DNA of 64,000 nt from Accumulibacter sp. (lineage in GTDB: Bacteria; Pseudomonadota; Gammaproteobacteria; Burkholderiales; Rhodocyclaceae), in the NCBI GenBank assembly GCA_031266435.1, contig JAISAZ010000082.1:62001-126000 (forward strand). Direction: 5' to 3'. The notes beneath the pieces are model-generated. The model was not told the DNA's origin. It saw only the letters and a list, made by a program, of their open reading frames with translations, and did not search any database. Within the stretch, counting starts at the first letter, position 1. Every line of letters begins with the position of its first letter. Below are positions 49,560-57,985 of the stretch, piece after piece. Position numbers and translations under genes: made by a program.

Positions 49560-50480
49560 ATGCCCGTCGACCACTACGAAAACTTTCCCGTCGCGTCGTT
49601 TTTGTTGCCCAAACGCCTGCGCCGCCCGGTCGAGGCGATCTATCGCTTTGCGCGGAGCGCCGACGATATCGCCGACGAAGGCGACGCGAGTGACGCCGAA
49701 CGTCTGCGCGACCTCGCCGAGTTCGACGCCGAACTCGACCGGATCGAACGCGGCGAGGCGCCGTTGCGCGCCGACTTCCAGGCGCTCGCGCCGCTCGTCG
49801 AAGAATGGGGCCTCCCGATTCAACTCTTCCGCGACCTTCTCGACGCGTTCTCGCAGGATGTCGTGAAAAAGCGCTACGCCGATTACGACGAACTGCTCGA
49901 CTACGCGCGGCGTTCGGCCAACCCGGTCGGGCGCCTCCTGCTCCACCTCGTCGCGCGCGCGAGCGGTGATTCCTTTTCCGGTTCATTCATGCCGAGAAGA
50001 CGAGCCGTAGACAGTACTGCAGTACGACAAGGCGAGTCGACAAAGGAAGGGATGGGCCGGAAATGGAATGAAAATCTAAGCCGCTCCGACTGCATCTGCT
50101 CGTCGCTGCAACTCATCAACTTCTGGCAGGACATCGCGCTCGACTGGCGCAAGGGGCGCGTCTATATCCCGCAGGACGCGCTTTCCCGCTTTTCGATCGA
50201 CGAGCGCCAGATCGCCGAGGCGCGCTGGTCGCCCGAATGGGCCGCGCTGATGGATTTTCTCGTCGACCACGCGCGAAACCTGATGCTCGAAGGCGCGCCG
50301 CTCGTCCGGGACCTGCCGGGACGCATGGGGATCGAAATCCGTCTCACGGTGCAAGGCGGGCTACGCATTCTCGAACGCATCCGCGCGGCGCGCGGCGATA
50401 TTTTCCGCCGTCGTCCCACGCTCGGCACGCTCGACTGGTTACGCATGGGCGTTCGCGCCGTCTCGGTAGCTTTGCCATGA
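49560..50480 (+). CDS. hpnC: Hydroxysqualene synthase HpnC with a 35-residue in-frame insertion
   Basis: HpnC converts presqualene diphosphate to hydroxysqualene. The 306-residue product has FLLPKRLRRPVEAIYRFARS, the first Asp motif ADDIADEGD, and the second in LQLINFWQDIALDWRKGRVY. Between LLLHLVARASG and NLSRSDCICSSLQ are about 35 extra residues (137-171, including MPRRRAVDSTAVRQGESTKE) that the family lacks. They coincide exactly with a 105-bp MITE. The insertion sits in the loop ahead of the second catalytic helix, so activity may be retained. The stop overlaps hpnD (ATGA). Confidence 0.92.
   Translation: MPVDHYENFPVASFLLPKRLRRPVEAIYRFARSADDIADEGDASDAERLRDLAEFDAELDRIERGEAPLRADFQALAPLVEEWGLPIQLFRDLLDAFSQDVVKKRYADYDELLDYARRSANPVGRLLLHLVARASGDSFSGSFMPRRRAVDSTAVRQGESTKEGMGRKWNENLSRSDCICSSLQLINFWQDIALDWRKGRVYIPQDALSRFSIDERQIAEARWSPEWAALMDFLVDHARNLMLEGAPLVRDLPGRMGIEIRLTVQGGLRILERIRAARGDIFRRRPTLGTLDWLRMGVRAVSVALP
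49967..50071. repeat. MITE-like element, copy 4 (inside hpnC, in frame)
   Basis: The element runs from TGATTCCTTTTCCGGTTCAT to GGCCGGAAATGGAATGA, in the reverse orientation to copy 3. It is 105 bases (35 codons) and is entered in a frame with no stop. Its terminal TGA triplets are out of frame here. Confidence 0.92.
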
Positions 50481-51310
50481 CGCCCGAAGAATACTGCCAA
50501 CGGAAAGCCCAAGCGAGCGGGTCGAGTTTCTACACGAGCTTTTTCTTTCTGCCGCCGATGCGCCGCCGCGCGATCACGGCGCTCTACGCCTACTGCCGCG
50601 AGGTCGACGATGTCGTCGACGAATCGACCGACGCGAGCGAAGCCGCGCGGCAGCTCGAAAAATGGCGCGGCGAGATCGAAGACCTCTACGCGGGCGCGCC
50701 GAAACACCCGGTGACGCGCGCGCTCCTCCCCTTCCTTTCGGAATTCCATCTCCCGAAAGCGCGTTTTCTCGAAATCATCGACGGGATGGAGATGGACCTG
50801 CGTCAGGCGCGTTACCCGGACTTCGACGCGCTCGTGCTTTACTGCTACCGCGTCGCGGGCGCCGTCGGACTGCTCGCCGTCGAAATTTTCGGCAGGCGCG
50901 AAGAGGCGACCTGCGATTACGCGTGCGCGCTGGGCACGGCGCTGCAACTGACGAACATCGTCCGCGATGTCGCCGAGGACGCCGCGCGCGGACGCATCTA
51001 CTTCCCGCTCGACGAACTCGCGCGTTTCGGCGTCTCCGAAGACGACATTCTCGCGCTGCGCGACTCCGAAGGCTTCCGTCGGCTGATGCCCTTCCAGATC
51101 GCGCGCGCCGAGCGCTTTTACGCCGAAGCGGGTCGCGCGCTTCCCGACGCCGACAGGAAGGCGCAACGCCCCGGCCTCGTCATGGCGGCGATCTACCGCG
51201 CGGTGCTCGACGAAATAAAGCGCGACCCCGCGCAAGTCCTGACGCGCCGCGTCTCGCTCTCGACGTGGAAAAAGCTCCGAACCGCGGCGCTCGCCTGGAT
51301 TCGGGGATAG
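50477..51310 (+). CDS. hpnD: Presqualene diphosphate synthase HpnD
   Basis: HpnD joins two farnesyl diphosphates to presqualene diphosphate. The 277-residue product opens TPEEYCQRKAQASGSSFYTS, carries the first Asp-rich motif YCREVDDVVDES and the second in LTNIVRDVAEDAARGRIYFP. The ATG at 50477 overlaps the hpnC stop; the longer open frame upstream is out of family. It is the middle gene of hpnCDE. Confidence 0.95.
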   Translation: MTPEEYCQRKAQASGSSFYTSFFFLPPMRRRAITALYAYCREVDDVVDESTDASEAARQLEKWRGEIEDLYAGAPKHPVTRALLPFLSEFHLPKARFLEIIDGMEMDLRQARYPDFDALVLYCYRVAGAVGLLAVEIFGRREEATCDYACALGTALQLTNIVRDVAEDAARGRIYFPLDELARFGVSEDDILALRDSEGFRRLMPFQIARAERFYAEAGRALPDADRKAQRPGLVMAAIYRAVLDEIKRDPAQVLTRRVSLSTWKKLRTAALAWIRG

Positions 51311-51312
51311 AC

Positions 51313-52653
51313 ATGCGCCTAGCCCCCCGAAACGCGCGAATCGCGGTCGTCGGCGCCGGCTGGGCCGGCCTTGCCGCCGCCGTCGAACTCTGCGCGGCGG
51401 GGATGCGCCCCGTCGTTTTCGAAGCGGCGAAGCAGATCGGTGGGCGCGCGCGCCGCGTCGAATTCCACGGCCACCCGCTCGACAACGGGCAGCACATCCT
51501 CGCGGGCGCGTACCACGAAACCCTGCGCGTGATGAAGCGCGTCGGCGCCGACCCCGAACGCCTCTTTCACCGCTTTCCGCTCGAAATCGAACACGCGCTC
51601 GCGGGTTTTCGTCTCGCCTTGCCGGAATCCGGGAATATTTTCGGGAAAACACTCAATCTCGCCAGCGCGTTCTTCATGGCGCAAGGCGCCCCGTTCGACG
51701 AAAAAATCGCGGGCGCGCGCTTCGTCCAATCGCTGAAACGCCGAGGTTTCCGTTTGTCCGAGGACTGCGCGGCGAGCGAACTCTACGACCGCAGCGGCTT
51801 GCGCGGGAAGATGCGCCGCTACTTCTGGGACCCGATCTGCCTTTCGGCGCTCAATACGCCGCCGGAAAAAGCGTCCGCGCAAATCCTCGCCAATGTCCTG
51901 CGCGACACGCTCGACGGCGCGCAGTCCGACACCGATTTTCTGCTCCCCGCCACCGACATGAGCGCGCTCTTTCCCGACGCGGCGGCGGCCTTCATCGACG
52001 CGAACGGCGGCGAACTGCGCGTTCAGCGTCGCGTCGGAGCCTTGCGGCCCGAAGCGAATGAAATTTTCATCGATGAGGAGGCTTTTGGTCACGTGATCCT
52101 CGCGGTCGCGCCGCAGCATGCGCTCACTCTCCTTGAAAGCCACGCGGAAGCGAGGGCGACCGTGGAAATCCTCTCGACCTACGCGTTTGAAACGATCGGC
52201 ACCGTCTATGCGGCGTACCCGGAAGAAATCGACCTTCCCGCGCGGATGCGCGGAATGGAATGCGACGCGCCGGGGTCGATCGGGCAATGGGTCTTCGACC
52301 GTGGGCGCCTCGACGAAAGAAATCGCGGAATCTTCAGTTTCGTCCTGAGTTCGAGCGCGAACGGCTGGGAAGAGTACGACGACGACGCGCTCGCGTCACG
52401 CCTCCACCGCGAGCTCGAAACGCTGCTCAAATGTTCTCTCCCCGCGCCTCGGTGGACGCGCGTCGTCCGCGATCGCCGCGCGACGCTCTCGTGCCGCCCG
52501 AAGCTCCAAAGACCCGCAGCGGAAACGCCGATCGCAGGGTTGCAACTCGCCGGCGATTACGTCTACGCCGACTACCCCGCGACGATCGAGAGCGCCGTCC
52601 GAAGTGGCGTCGCCGCAGCCGCGCGCGTCGTCGAAAAAGCGCGCGCGCAGTAA
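51313..52653 (+). CDS. hpnE: Hydroxysqualene dehydroxylase HpnE
   Basis: HpnE reduces hydroxysqualene to squalene with FAD. The 446-residue product has the dinucleotide motif IAVVGAGWAGLAAAVELCAA, then EAAKQIGGRARRVEFHGHPL and DNGQHILAGAYHETL, typical of this amine-oxidase-like family, and a C-terminal GLQLAGDYVYADYPATIESA. With hpnC and hpnD it gives squalene for hopanoids. No squalene-hopene cyclase is in the window. Confidence 0.93.
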   Translation: MRLAPRNARIAVVGAGWAGLAAAVELCAAGMRPVVFEAAKQIGGRARRVEFHGHPLDNGQHILAGAYHETLRVMKRVGADPERLFHRFPLEIEHALAGFRLALPESGNIFGKTLNLASAFFMAQGAPFDEKIAGARFVQSLKRRGFRLSEDCAASELYDRSGLRGKMRRYFWDPICLSALNTPPEKASAQILANVLRDTLDGAQSDTDFLLPATDMSALFPDAAAAFIDANGGELRVQRRVGALRPEANEIFIDEEAFGHVILAVAPQHALTLLESHAEARATVEILSTYAFETIGTVYAAYPEEIDLPARMRGMECDAPGSIGQWVFDRGRLDERNRGIFSFVLSSSANGWEEYDDDALASRLHRELETLLKCSLPAPRWTRVVRDRRATLSCRPKLQRPAAETPIAGLQLAGDYVYADYPATIESAVRSGVAAAARVVEKARAQ

Positions 52654-52727
52654 GCCCGACGCGATGCGCGGCGCGGCGCCGAAGCGACCGCTCACTCCGC
52701 CGCCGGAAGGCTGCGGAGGGGCGATGA

Positions 52728-53417
52728 TCAGACGGCTTCTTCTATCCGTCCCGCGTGCATCCTCAAGCGTCGGCGGCACCGCGCCGCGATCTTGTCGTCG
52801 TGCGTCGCCAGGACGAGCGTCGTGCGGCTTTCCGCGTTGATTGCGAACATCAGGTCGATGATCTGGCGGCCGGTTGCCTCGTCGAGGTTGCCCGTCGGCT
52901 CGTCGCCGAGAACGATCCGGGGGCGCGGCGCGAAAGCCCGCGCGAGCGCGACGCGCTGCTGTTCGCCGCCCGAAAGATGGCGCGGATAATGCTTCGTCCG
53001 GTGCGAGAGGCCGACGCGGTCGAGCCAGAGTCCGGCGTCCTTTTCCGCGTTCGAAGCGCCCGCGAGTTCGAGCGGCAGCATGACGTTCTCGATCGCGTTC
53101 AACGAAGGCAGAAGCTGAAACGACTGGAAGACGAAACCGACGCTGCGTCCGCGCAAGGCGGCGCGCGCGTCCTCGTCCATCGCGCCGATGTCGTGCCCGT
53201 CAATCACGATGCGACCCTCGCTCGGCGTATCGAGTCCGGCGAGGAGCCCGAGCAGCGTCGACTTGCCCGACCCGGAGACGCCGACGATCGCAACGCTCTC
53301 GCCCTCCGAGACAGTGAAAGAATTCTCGTGCAAAATAACGAGCGGAGTCCCGCCGTTGTCGACGCTTTTACCGATTCCGACGGCTTCGATCATCGTTGTG
53401 GAGAGATTCATGTTCAT
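52728..53417 (-). CDS. ABC transporter ATP-binding protein (YbbA/LolD type)
   Basis: The 229-residue product is an ABC ATPase: Walker A VGVSGSGKSTLLGLLAGLD, signature LSGGEQQRVALARAFA, Walker B RIVLGDEPTGNLDEATG. It resembles YbbA/LolD (MacB class). It is divergent from the tesA-like gene, as ybbA and tesA are in E. coli, which supports a YbbA assignment. No permease gene follows. The start is uncertain: 53417, 53411 or 53393; the last would avoid overlap with the tesA start. Confidence 0.85.
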   Translation of the reverse strand: MNMNLSTTMIEAVGIGKSVDNGGTPLVILHENSFTVSEGESVAIVGVSGSGKSTLLGLLAGLDTPSEGRIVIDGHDIGAMDEDARAALRGRSVGFVFQSFQLLPSLNAIENVMLPLELAGASNAEKDAGLWLDRVGLSHRTKHYPRHLSGGEQQRVALARAFAPRPRIVLGDEPTGNLDEATGRQIIDLMFAINAESRTTLVLATHDDKIAARCRRRLRMHAGRIEEAV

Positions 53418-54039
53418 ATTTTCATTACCGTTATCCTTGCTGCGCGGGGGCGTCCTCGTCGTCGTCCTCGCGCTGTCTCCGTCCGTGTTCGCCGCCGGAA
53501 AAATCCTCGTCCACGGAGACTCGCTCTCCGCCGGCTACGGAATCCGCCGCGACGCCGCGTGGCCGGCGCTTCTCGCGCCACGGCTGCGAAAAGAAGGTTT
53601 CGATTATACTGTCATCAACGCGAGCATCTCCGGAGAAACAACGAGCGGCGGACTCGCGCGCCTGCCCGCCGCGCTGAAACGCCACCGTCCCAGCGTCGTC
53701 GTCATCGCGCTCGGCAGCAACGACGGCTTGCGCGGAATCCCCGTCGCGGTCATGCGCGGCAACCTCGAAGCGATGACGCAGGCCGCGCAGGCCGCCGGCG
53801 CGCGTGTCCTGATCGTCGGCCAGCGCCTCCCGCCGAACTTCGGAGTCTTCGCCGAGCGATTTCACGCAGCCTTCGGCGAAGCCGCGCGCGCGAAGAAGGT
53901 AGCATACGTCGACTTTCTGCTCGACGGTGTTGCGGACCGTTCCGAATTATTTCAGCCCGACAACCTCCACCCGACCGCCGAAGCTCAGCCGCGCCTGCTC
54001 GAAAACGTCTGGAAAGGGCTACGGCCGCTGCTTTTATAG
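53410..54039 (+). CDS. tesA: Arylesterase / acyl-CoA thioesterase I (GDSL lipase)
   Basis: The 209-residue product has a signal peptide (GGVLVVVLALSPSVFAAG), the block I GDSLSAGYGIRRDAAWPALL, block III GSNDGLRGIPVAVMRGNL and block V DNLHPTAEAQ with the Asp-His pair. This is the TesA/lysophospholipase L1 family in the periplasm. GGAGAG lies 5 bases before the ATG at 53410, so translation starts there although the divergent gene may overlap it. Confidence 0.9.
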   Translation: MFIFSLPLSLLRGGVLVVVLALSPSVFAAGKILVHGDSLSAGYGIRRDAAWPALLAPRLRKEGFDYTVINASISGETTSGGLARLPAALKRHRPSVVVIALGSNDGLRGIPVAVMRGNLEAMTQAAQAAGARVLIVGQRLPPNFGVFAERFHAAFGEAARAKKVAYVDFLLDGVADRSELFQPDNLHPTAEAQPRLLENVWKGLRPLLL

Positions 54040-54275
54040 CTTGGGCTGCGGCGAAGGGAGAGCCACAACGTTCCGCAGGCGCATATCAGGAGACAGGAGA
54101 CAGAGGACAGGAGACAGATCAGTCAGCGGCGGCGTTGCCACCGGAGAAGAGCTTTTTCAACCCGTCCCGGAATCGTTGGGCTTCACATTCGTTCAGCCCA
54201 ACCTATACCCTTTATCCTCCGCCCTCGGCGGTATAGGTTGGGCTGAACCTGTGAAGCCCAACGATTCCGCATACG

Positions 54276-54350
54276 TGGGAATGATGCTGGGTTTTGCTTC
54301 GCCAAAATCGGCGGTACGCGCGCTTCGACGATGCTTCCAAAATTTTCCAT
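54276..54350 (-). pseudogene. 5' remnant of a gene truncated by a repeat
   Basis: An ATG at 54350 with a perfect AGGAGG six bases upstream starts MENFGSIVEARVPPILAKQN, then runs into the GTTGGGC-type repeat and stops nearby. The strong ribosome site suggests a once-active gene cut off by repeat insertion. The family is not recognised. Confidence 0.4.
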
Positions 54351-54403
54351 TTCAATCCTCCTGCATAACAATCCGCCATGGTCAGGGTATCCTTTCGGGC
54401 CTG

Positions 54404-54595
54404 TTACGCGACCGCGTCGGCGTGAAACACGCGCTCTTCGGGCATATCGGGTGTCTGCGCGCCACCGCAGGCCGAACCGGTTCCTTCGGGCGTCTCGGGT
54501 GTCTGCGTACCGTCGCAGGCCGAGCAATCCGACCGGATGCCGCCATTGTCCGATAGGGCCGTGATCGGTTTCCCGACCAAACAGGGATCAGATGT
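54404..54595 (-). pseudogene. 3' remnant of a Cys-containing protein
   Basis: A minus-strand frame ending at TAA (54404-54406) reads GKPITALSDNGGIRSDCSAC and continues with two similar blocks, CSACDGTQTPETPEG and GSACGGAQTPDMPEE, to VFHADAVA. It has no start and begins at the edge of the CTGATCCCTG repeat. It looks like the tail of a gene whose 5' part was lost. It lies upstream of the other remnant in operon order. The family is unknown. Confidence 0.4.
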
Positions 54596-54887
54596 CAGGG
54601 ATCAGGGATCAGATGAAAACCGATCGGTTTTTTGTTGATTCTCTCCGGTGGCAACGCCACCGGTAACCGATCTGATTCCTGTCCTCTGATTCCTGATACC
54701 TGACAGGGCACGGCGCGCCGTGCCCATCGGCGGTAGAGGTTGGGCTGAGGAACGACGCCCAACGATTCCGCAGACGCATGATTCAAAAGCTTGAAAAACC
54801 GCGGAACGTCCTTATTTATTCATTGTCAAAGGAGATACGGAAGAAAATCGCGGCGCGCTTCATAATCCGTCACCAAAGGAGAATGCC

Positions 54888-55121
54888 ATGAATGTCGTCT
54901 ATAACAGCAGCCAATACGCCATCCTCGCTTATCCGGTCGTGCGTGCGTTCGAACTTGTCGATAAAACAAGCCGCCGCGCGCTCTTCCTCCAGGGTTCCGT
55001 GGCAATGGGTCTGCAAGAAGCGATCAACGGGCTTTCCGACGACGAACGCACCGAAGAATCGGTCGACTCGCTACTCGACGAGTATTGCGTGGGCGCCGCC
55101 AAACCGATCGCCTTCCACTGA
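54888..55121 (+). CDS. DUF3567 small protein
   Basis: The 77-residue product begins MNVVYNSSQYAILAYPVVRA and contains FELVDKTSRRALFLQGSVA, matching DUF3567, a family known mainly from betaproteobacteria with no assigned function. The ATG follows AAAGGAGAATGCC. The TGA stop is the first triplet of a MITE copy. Confidence 0.8.
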   Translation: MNVVYNSSQYAILAYPVVRAFELVDKTSRRALFLQGSVAMGLQEAINGLSDDERTEESVDSLLDEYCVGAAKPIAFH

Positions 55122-55218
55122 TTCCATTTCCAGTTCATTCATACCGAGAAGACGAGCCGTAGGCAGTACTCGCGTCCCGCAAGGCGAGGTCGAGCACAAA
55201 CGACTTGGGAAAGAAATA
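55119..55218. repeat. MITE-like element, copy 5 (after DUF3567 gene)
   Basis: About 100 bp from TGATTCCATTTCCAGTTCAT to a decayed right end GGGAAAGAAATA. The interior (ACCGAGAAGACGAGCCGTAG) is closest to the copy inside hpnC and shares its orientation. The left TGA is the DUF3567 stop. Confidence 0.85.
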
Positions 55219-55238
55219 AAACCAAGGGCGAAATAAAA

Positions 55239-55266
55239 GCGAGGGCGCTATTTGCCGCGCCCTCGC
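55239..55266. terminator. Bidirectional stem-loop between convergent genes
   Basis: GCGAGGGCGC and GCGCCCTCGC make a perfect 10-bp stem around an 8-base loop. It lies between the ends of the DUF3567 gene and the CoA-transferase gene, which converge. It is preceded by AAATAAAA on the plus strand, which could act as a T run for the minus strand. Confidence 0.65.
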
Positions 55267-55313
55267 GTTATCAGTGATTCGTGAATGCGAACGTCTATGA
55301 ACGCATCAGCGCA

Positions 55314-56495
55314 TCAACTCTTCACGTCGAAGAAAGCCGCGGTTTTTTGTTCGTCCCAACCCAGGAATTCCTTGAGGATTTCGGCGGTGTGCTCTCCGAG
55401 CAGAGGCGCGGGGCCACCGACCGCACCCGGCGTGAGGGAGAGTTTCACGGGGACGCCCGGCATCTTGAGGCGACCGGCGACCGGGTGCTCGACCTCGACG
55501 ATCATCTCTCTCGCCTTGACCTGCGGGTCGTTGACGATCTTGTCGACCGTGTTGATCGGCGCGCACGGCAGCCCCGCGGCTTCGAGCAATTCCATCCATT
55601 CGGCGATCGTCTTGGTGATGAAGATCTTGTTCAGGATGTCCGCGAGTTCCTTGGCGTTGTTCGTCCGGTTTCCGTTGGAGTTGAAGCGTTCGTCGGCCAC
55701 GAGTTCCGTACAGTTCATTTCCTTGCACAGCCTTTGCCAGAGCCGGTCGTTGCCCGCGCCGACGATGATGTGGCCGTCTTTTGCCGTAAAGGCGGAGAAA
55801 GGCGTGATCGAGGGGTGACGGTTTCCGAGCGGGCCGGGGACGGCGCCCGAGGTGACATAGCGCGCGATCGCGTTTTCGAGGACGGCGACCTGGCAGTCGA
55901 GCATGCCGACGTCGACCTTCTGGCCTTCACCGGTCTTGGAGCGGTGGTAGAGCGCGAGCATGACGCCCCACGCGGTGAATATCCCCGCGATGATGTCGCC
56001 GAGCGAGGCGCCGATCCGCGTCGGTTCGCCGCCTTCCGGCCCCGTGACGCTCATCACGCCGCCCATCGCCTGGACGATGATGTCGTACGCGGGCTTGAGC
56101 ATGTACGGCCCGCTGTGGCCGAAGCCCGAGCACGCCGCGTAGATCAGGTCGGGTTTGATTTTCTTGAGTTCTTCGTAGCCAAGGCCGAATTTTTCCATCG
56201 TCCCCGGACGGTAGTTTTCGAGCACCACGTCGGCTTTTTTGACCAATTCACGGAAGACGTCGATTTCTTCCTGGCGCTTGAAATTCAGCGTGATCGAACG
56301 CTTGCTGCGGTTCAGGCTCATGAAGTAGGCGCTTTCCTTACCGACAAAAGGCCCGAAAGCGCGCGAATCGTCGCCGACGCCCGGCGGTTCGACCTTGACG
56401 ACGTTCGCGCCGTTGTCCGCGAGCATCATGCCGCAATAGGGTCCCGCCAATACGCGGCTCAAATCCAGTACCGTTATCCCTTCGAGTGTTTTCAT
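55314..56495 (-). CDS. CaiB/BaiF-family CoA transferase
   Basis: Family III CoA transferases move CoA between carboxylic acids. The 393-residue product opens KTLEGITVLDLSRVLAGPYC, with LADNGANVVKVEPPGVGDDS, LNRSKRSITLNFK, and the probable catalytic Asp in DVGMLDCQVAVLENA. The start is the ATG at 56495, which has AAAGGAGACGTC before it; an upstream extension lacks support. It is divergent from a GntR regulator and near a MatC-like dicarboxylate transporter, so the substrate is probably a dicarboxylate such as oxalate, malonate, succinate or a related acid. Confidence 0.88.
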   Translation of the reverse strand: MKTLEGITVLDLSRVLAGPYCGMMLADNGANVVKVEPPGVGDDSRAFGPFVGKESAYFMSLNRSKRSITLNFKRQEEIDVFRELVKKADVVLENYRPGTMEKFGLGYEELKKIKPDLIYAACSGFGHSGPYMLKPAYDIIVQAMGGVMSVTGPEGGEPTRIGASLGDIIAGIFTAWGVMLALYHRSKTGEGQKVDVGMLDCQVAVLENAIARYVTSGAVPGPLGNRHPSITPFSAFTAKDGHIIVGAGNDRLWQRLCKEMNCTELVADERFNSNGNRTNNAKELADILNKIFITKTIAEWMELLEAAGLPCAPINTVDKIVNDPQVKAREMIVEVEHPVAGRLKMPGVPVKLSLTPGAVGGPAPLLGEHTAEILKEFLGWDEQKTAAFFDVKS

Positions 56496-56630
56496 GACGT
56501 CTCCTTTGATTTTAATCTTGCTGGTATGGGGGGTTCCACTTGAAATCCATGCGAAGCGACCGCCTTCCCACGATGTTTTGAGCGCCGAAACCACGGGTTT
56601 TTGCGCGGGATGTATTCGGGGAAGCCGACC

Positions 56631-56640
56631 TTGTATACAA
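56631..56640. promoter_or_regulatory. Candidate GntR operator
   Basis: The perfect palindrome TTGTATACAA lies in the 335-base divergent spacer between the CoA-transferase and gntR genes. FCD-type GntR regulators commonly bind TNGTATACNA-like sites. The spacer has no other feature I can name. Confidence 0.6.
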
Positions 56641-56830
56641 TATTACATCTCGCGGACGCGGGCAAGAGATTTGGCGTGTGCGAACGATACGTAAACCCCG
56701 GCGTTCTGGCCTCTCCCGACTTCTGGAAGCGGGATCGCGGCACCTGAAAGGGACTTGCCGAGAAGGAGCTTCCTTCCGAAACGCCGGGGTTTCTTCCGAA
56801 GACGAGGTTTCAACCCGGAGTGGGTGGGTA

Positions 56831-57520
56831 GTGAAGGAAAAGGCAACGTATTCCAGGATTTCGGAAAAAATCGCGGAAACGCTCGAAGACCGCATCGTTT
56901 TCGGGCGTTATCTGCCTGGGATGCGTCTCGACGAAACCGAGCTTGCGGAGGAGCTTTCCGTTTCGCGCACGCCCGTCCGCGAGGCCTTGAACCAGCTCGC
57001 CTTCCACGGCCTGATCAACCTTCGCCCGAGGCGCGGCGCGATCGTCACGCAGGTCTCGCCGCAGAGGCTTTACGAGATGTTCGAGGTCATGGCCGAACTC
57101 GAAGCCGTCTGCGCGCGCCTCGCCGCGCGCCGGCACGACGATGACGACATAAAAAGCCTGCGGGAAGCGCAAAGCGAATGCGGCAGGGTCTACGCGAGCA
57201 ACGACATCGACGCGTACTATCACGCGAACGAGCGTTTTCATCAGACGATCTATCGGGCGAGCCACAACGGCTTTCTCGTCGAAAGAACCGCCCGGATTTT
57301 CCGCAGCCTCGGCGTCTATCGCAGGCTGCAACTCAGGATTCGCGGTCGGATGGCGACTTCGCACAACGAGCACGCCGAGGTCGTCGAAGCGATCCTCGCG
57401 GGCGACTCCGGGCTTGCGGCGCAGCGCATCCACAAGCACGTCATCGTCCAGGGCGAATTGTTTTCCGACCTCGTCGCGTCGATCACGAATCTTGGCGCGC
57501 CTGTGAATTCACGGGCTTGA
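56831..57520 (+). CDS. GntR-family regulator (FCD type)
   Basis: The 229-residue product has the winged helix IAETLEDRIVFGRYLPGMRL-DETELAEELSVSRTPVREAL and an all-helical FCD domain (MFEVMAELEAVCARLAARRH, then ANERFHQTIYRASHN, HNEHAEVVEAILAGD) with the usual metal-binding His. The GTG at 56831 is the most likely start; no ATG fits the domain start. It probably controls the divergent CoA transferase and the downstream transporter in response to an organic acid. Confidence 0.87.
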   Translation: MKEKATYSRISEKIAETLEDRIVFGRYLPGMRLDETELAEELSVSRTPVREALNQLAFHGLINLRPRRGAIVTQVSPQRLYEMFEVMAELEAVCARLAARRHDDDDIKSLREAQSECGRVYASNDIDAYYHANERFHQTIYRASHNGFLVERTARIFRSLGVYRRLQLRIRGRMATSHNEHAEVVEAILAGDSGLAAQRIHKHVIVQGELFSDLVASITNLGAPVNSRA

Positions 57521-57985
57521 CTACGGAAGAGTTTACGATATTGAACGCTTTTGAAAAAGTAAGTTAAAATGCGCCACTGGTTGAGTAAACGCATTCACGG
57601 CTTCGGTAGAAGGTCGCAAATGCGATGGAGGGAAAAAGGGAGTTCTTCGTGAAGGGGCCGCGAGGTCGTCACGACCCCGGATTCGATCTCTAATAAAAAG
57701 AGTGTCCATGTTGGCTTTTTCTTCGTAATAGGCTACTCTTGCTCCGTTTGAAAAGTCACGGCGCGAGTTTTCGGCGAAAGGAGGTGTGGATGACAAAAAA
57801 CCCAGCCCTTACTCAGCTTTACTTCAAAGGGCATCTGGTGGCATCGCTGTTCGCAGTTTCGTATTCTGAAACACCCTTACTTCGATTTCCCTGTTCGGCG
57901 TAGAATAGTTACCGCACGGGGGTGGAACTAAGGGTTTTCAACGAGGGTTCTCTTTAGTAAGTTAATTTTTAGTGGGGAGGTACAT
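57521..57985 (+). other. Leader region before the MatC-like transporter
   Basis: No gene is supported in these 465 bases. A possible promoter is TTACTT (57877) with TAGAAT (57901-57906), 18 bases apart. GGGGAGG at 57974-57980 is a strong ribosome site for the GTG at 57986. Confidence 0.4.

Larger units (their letters stand above)
54040..54887. repeat. Repeat-dense gap with gene remnants
   Basis: This 848-base stretch has no intact gene. It includes GGAGACAGAGGACAGGAGAC repeats (54090-54118). A large inverted repeat of two GTTGGGCTTCAC...AGCCCAACCTATACC units (54173-54208 and 54232-54267) follows. CTGATTCCTG runs and a GGGCACGGCGCGCCGTGCCC palindrome lie at 54585-54735, with a further hairpin unit near 54738-54778. 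Two gene remnants on the minus strand are listed separately. Confidence 0.8.

Noticed and set aside
57533-57796. An 87-codon open frame on the minus strand before the transporter
   Set aside because: It has no ribosome site, no recognisable motif, and overlaps the probable leader and promoter region of the transporter.
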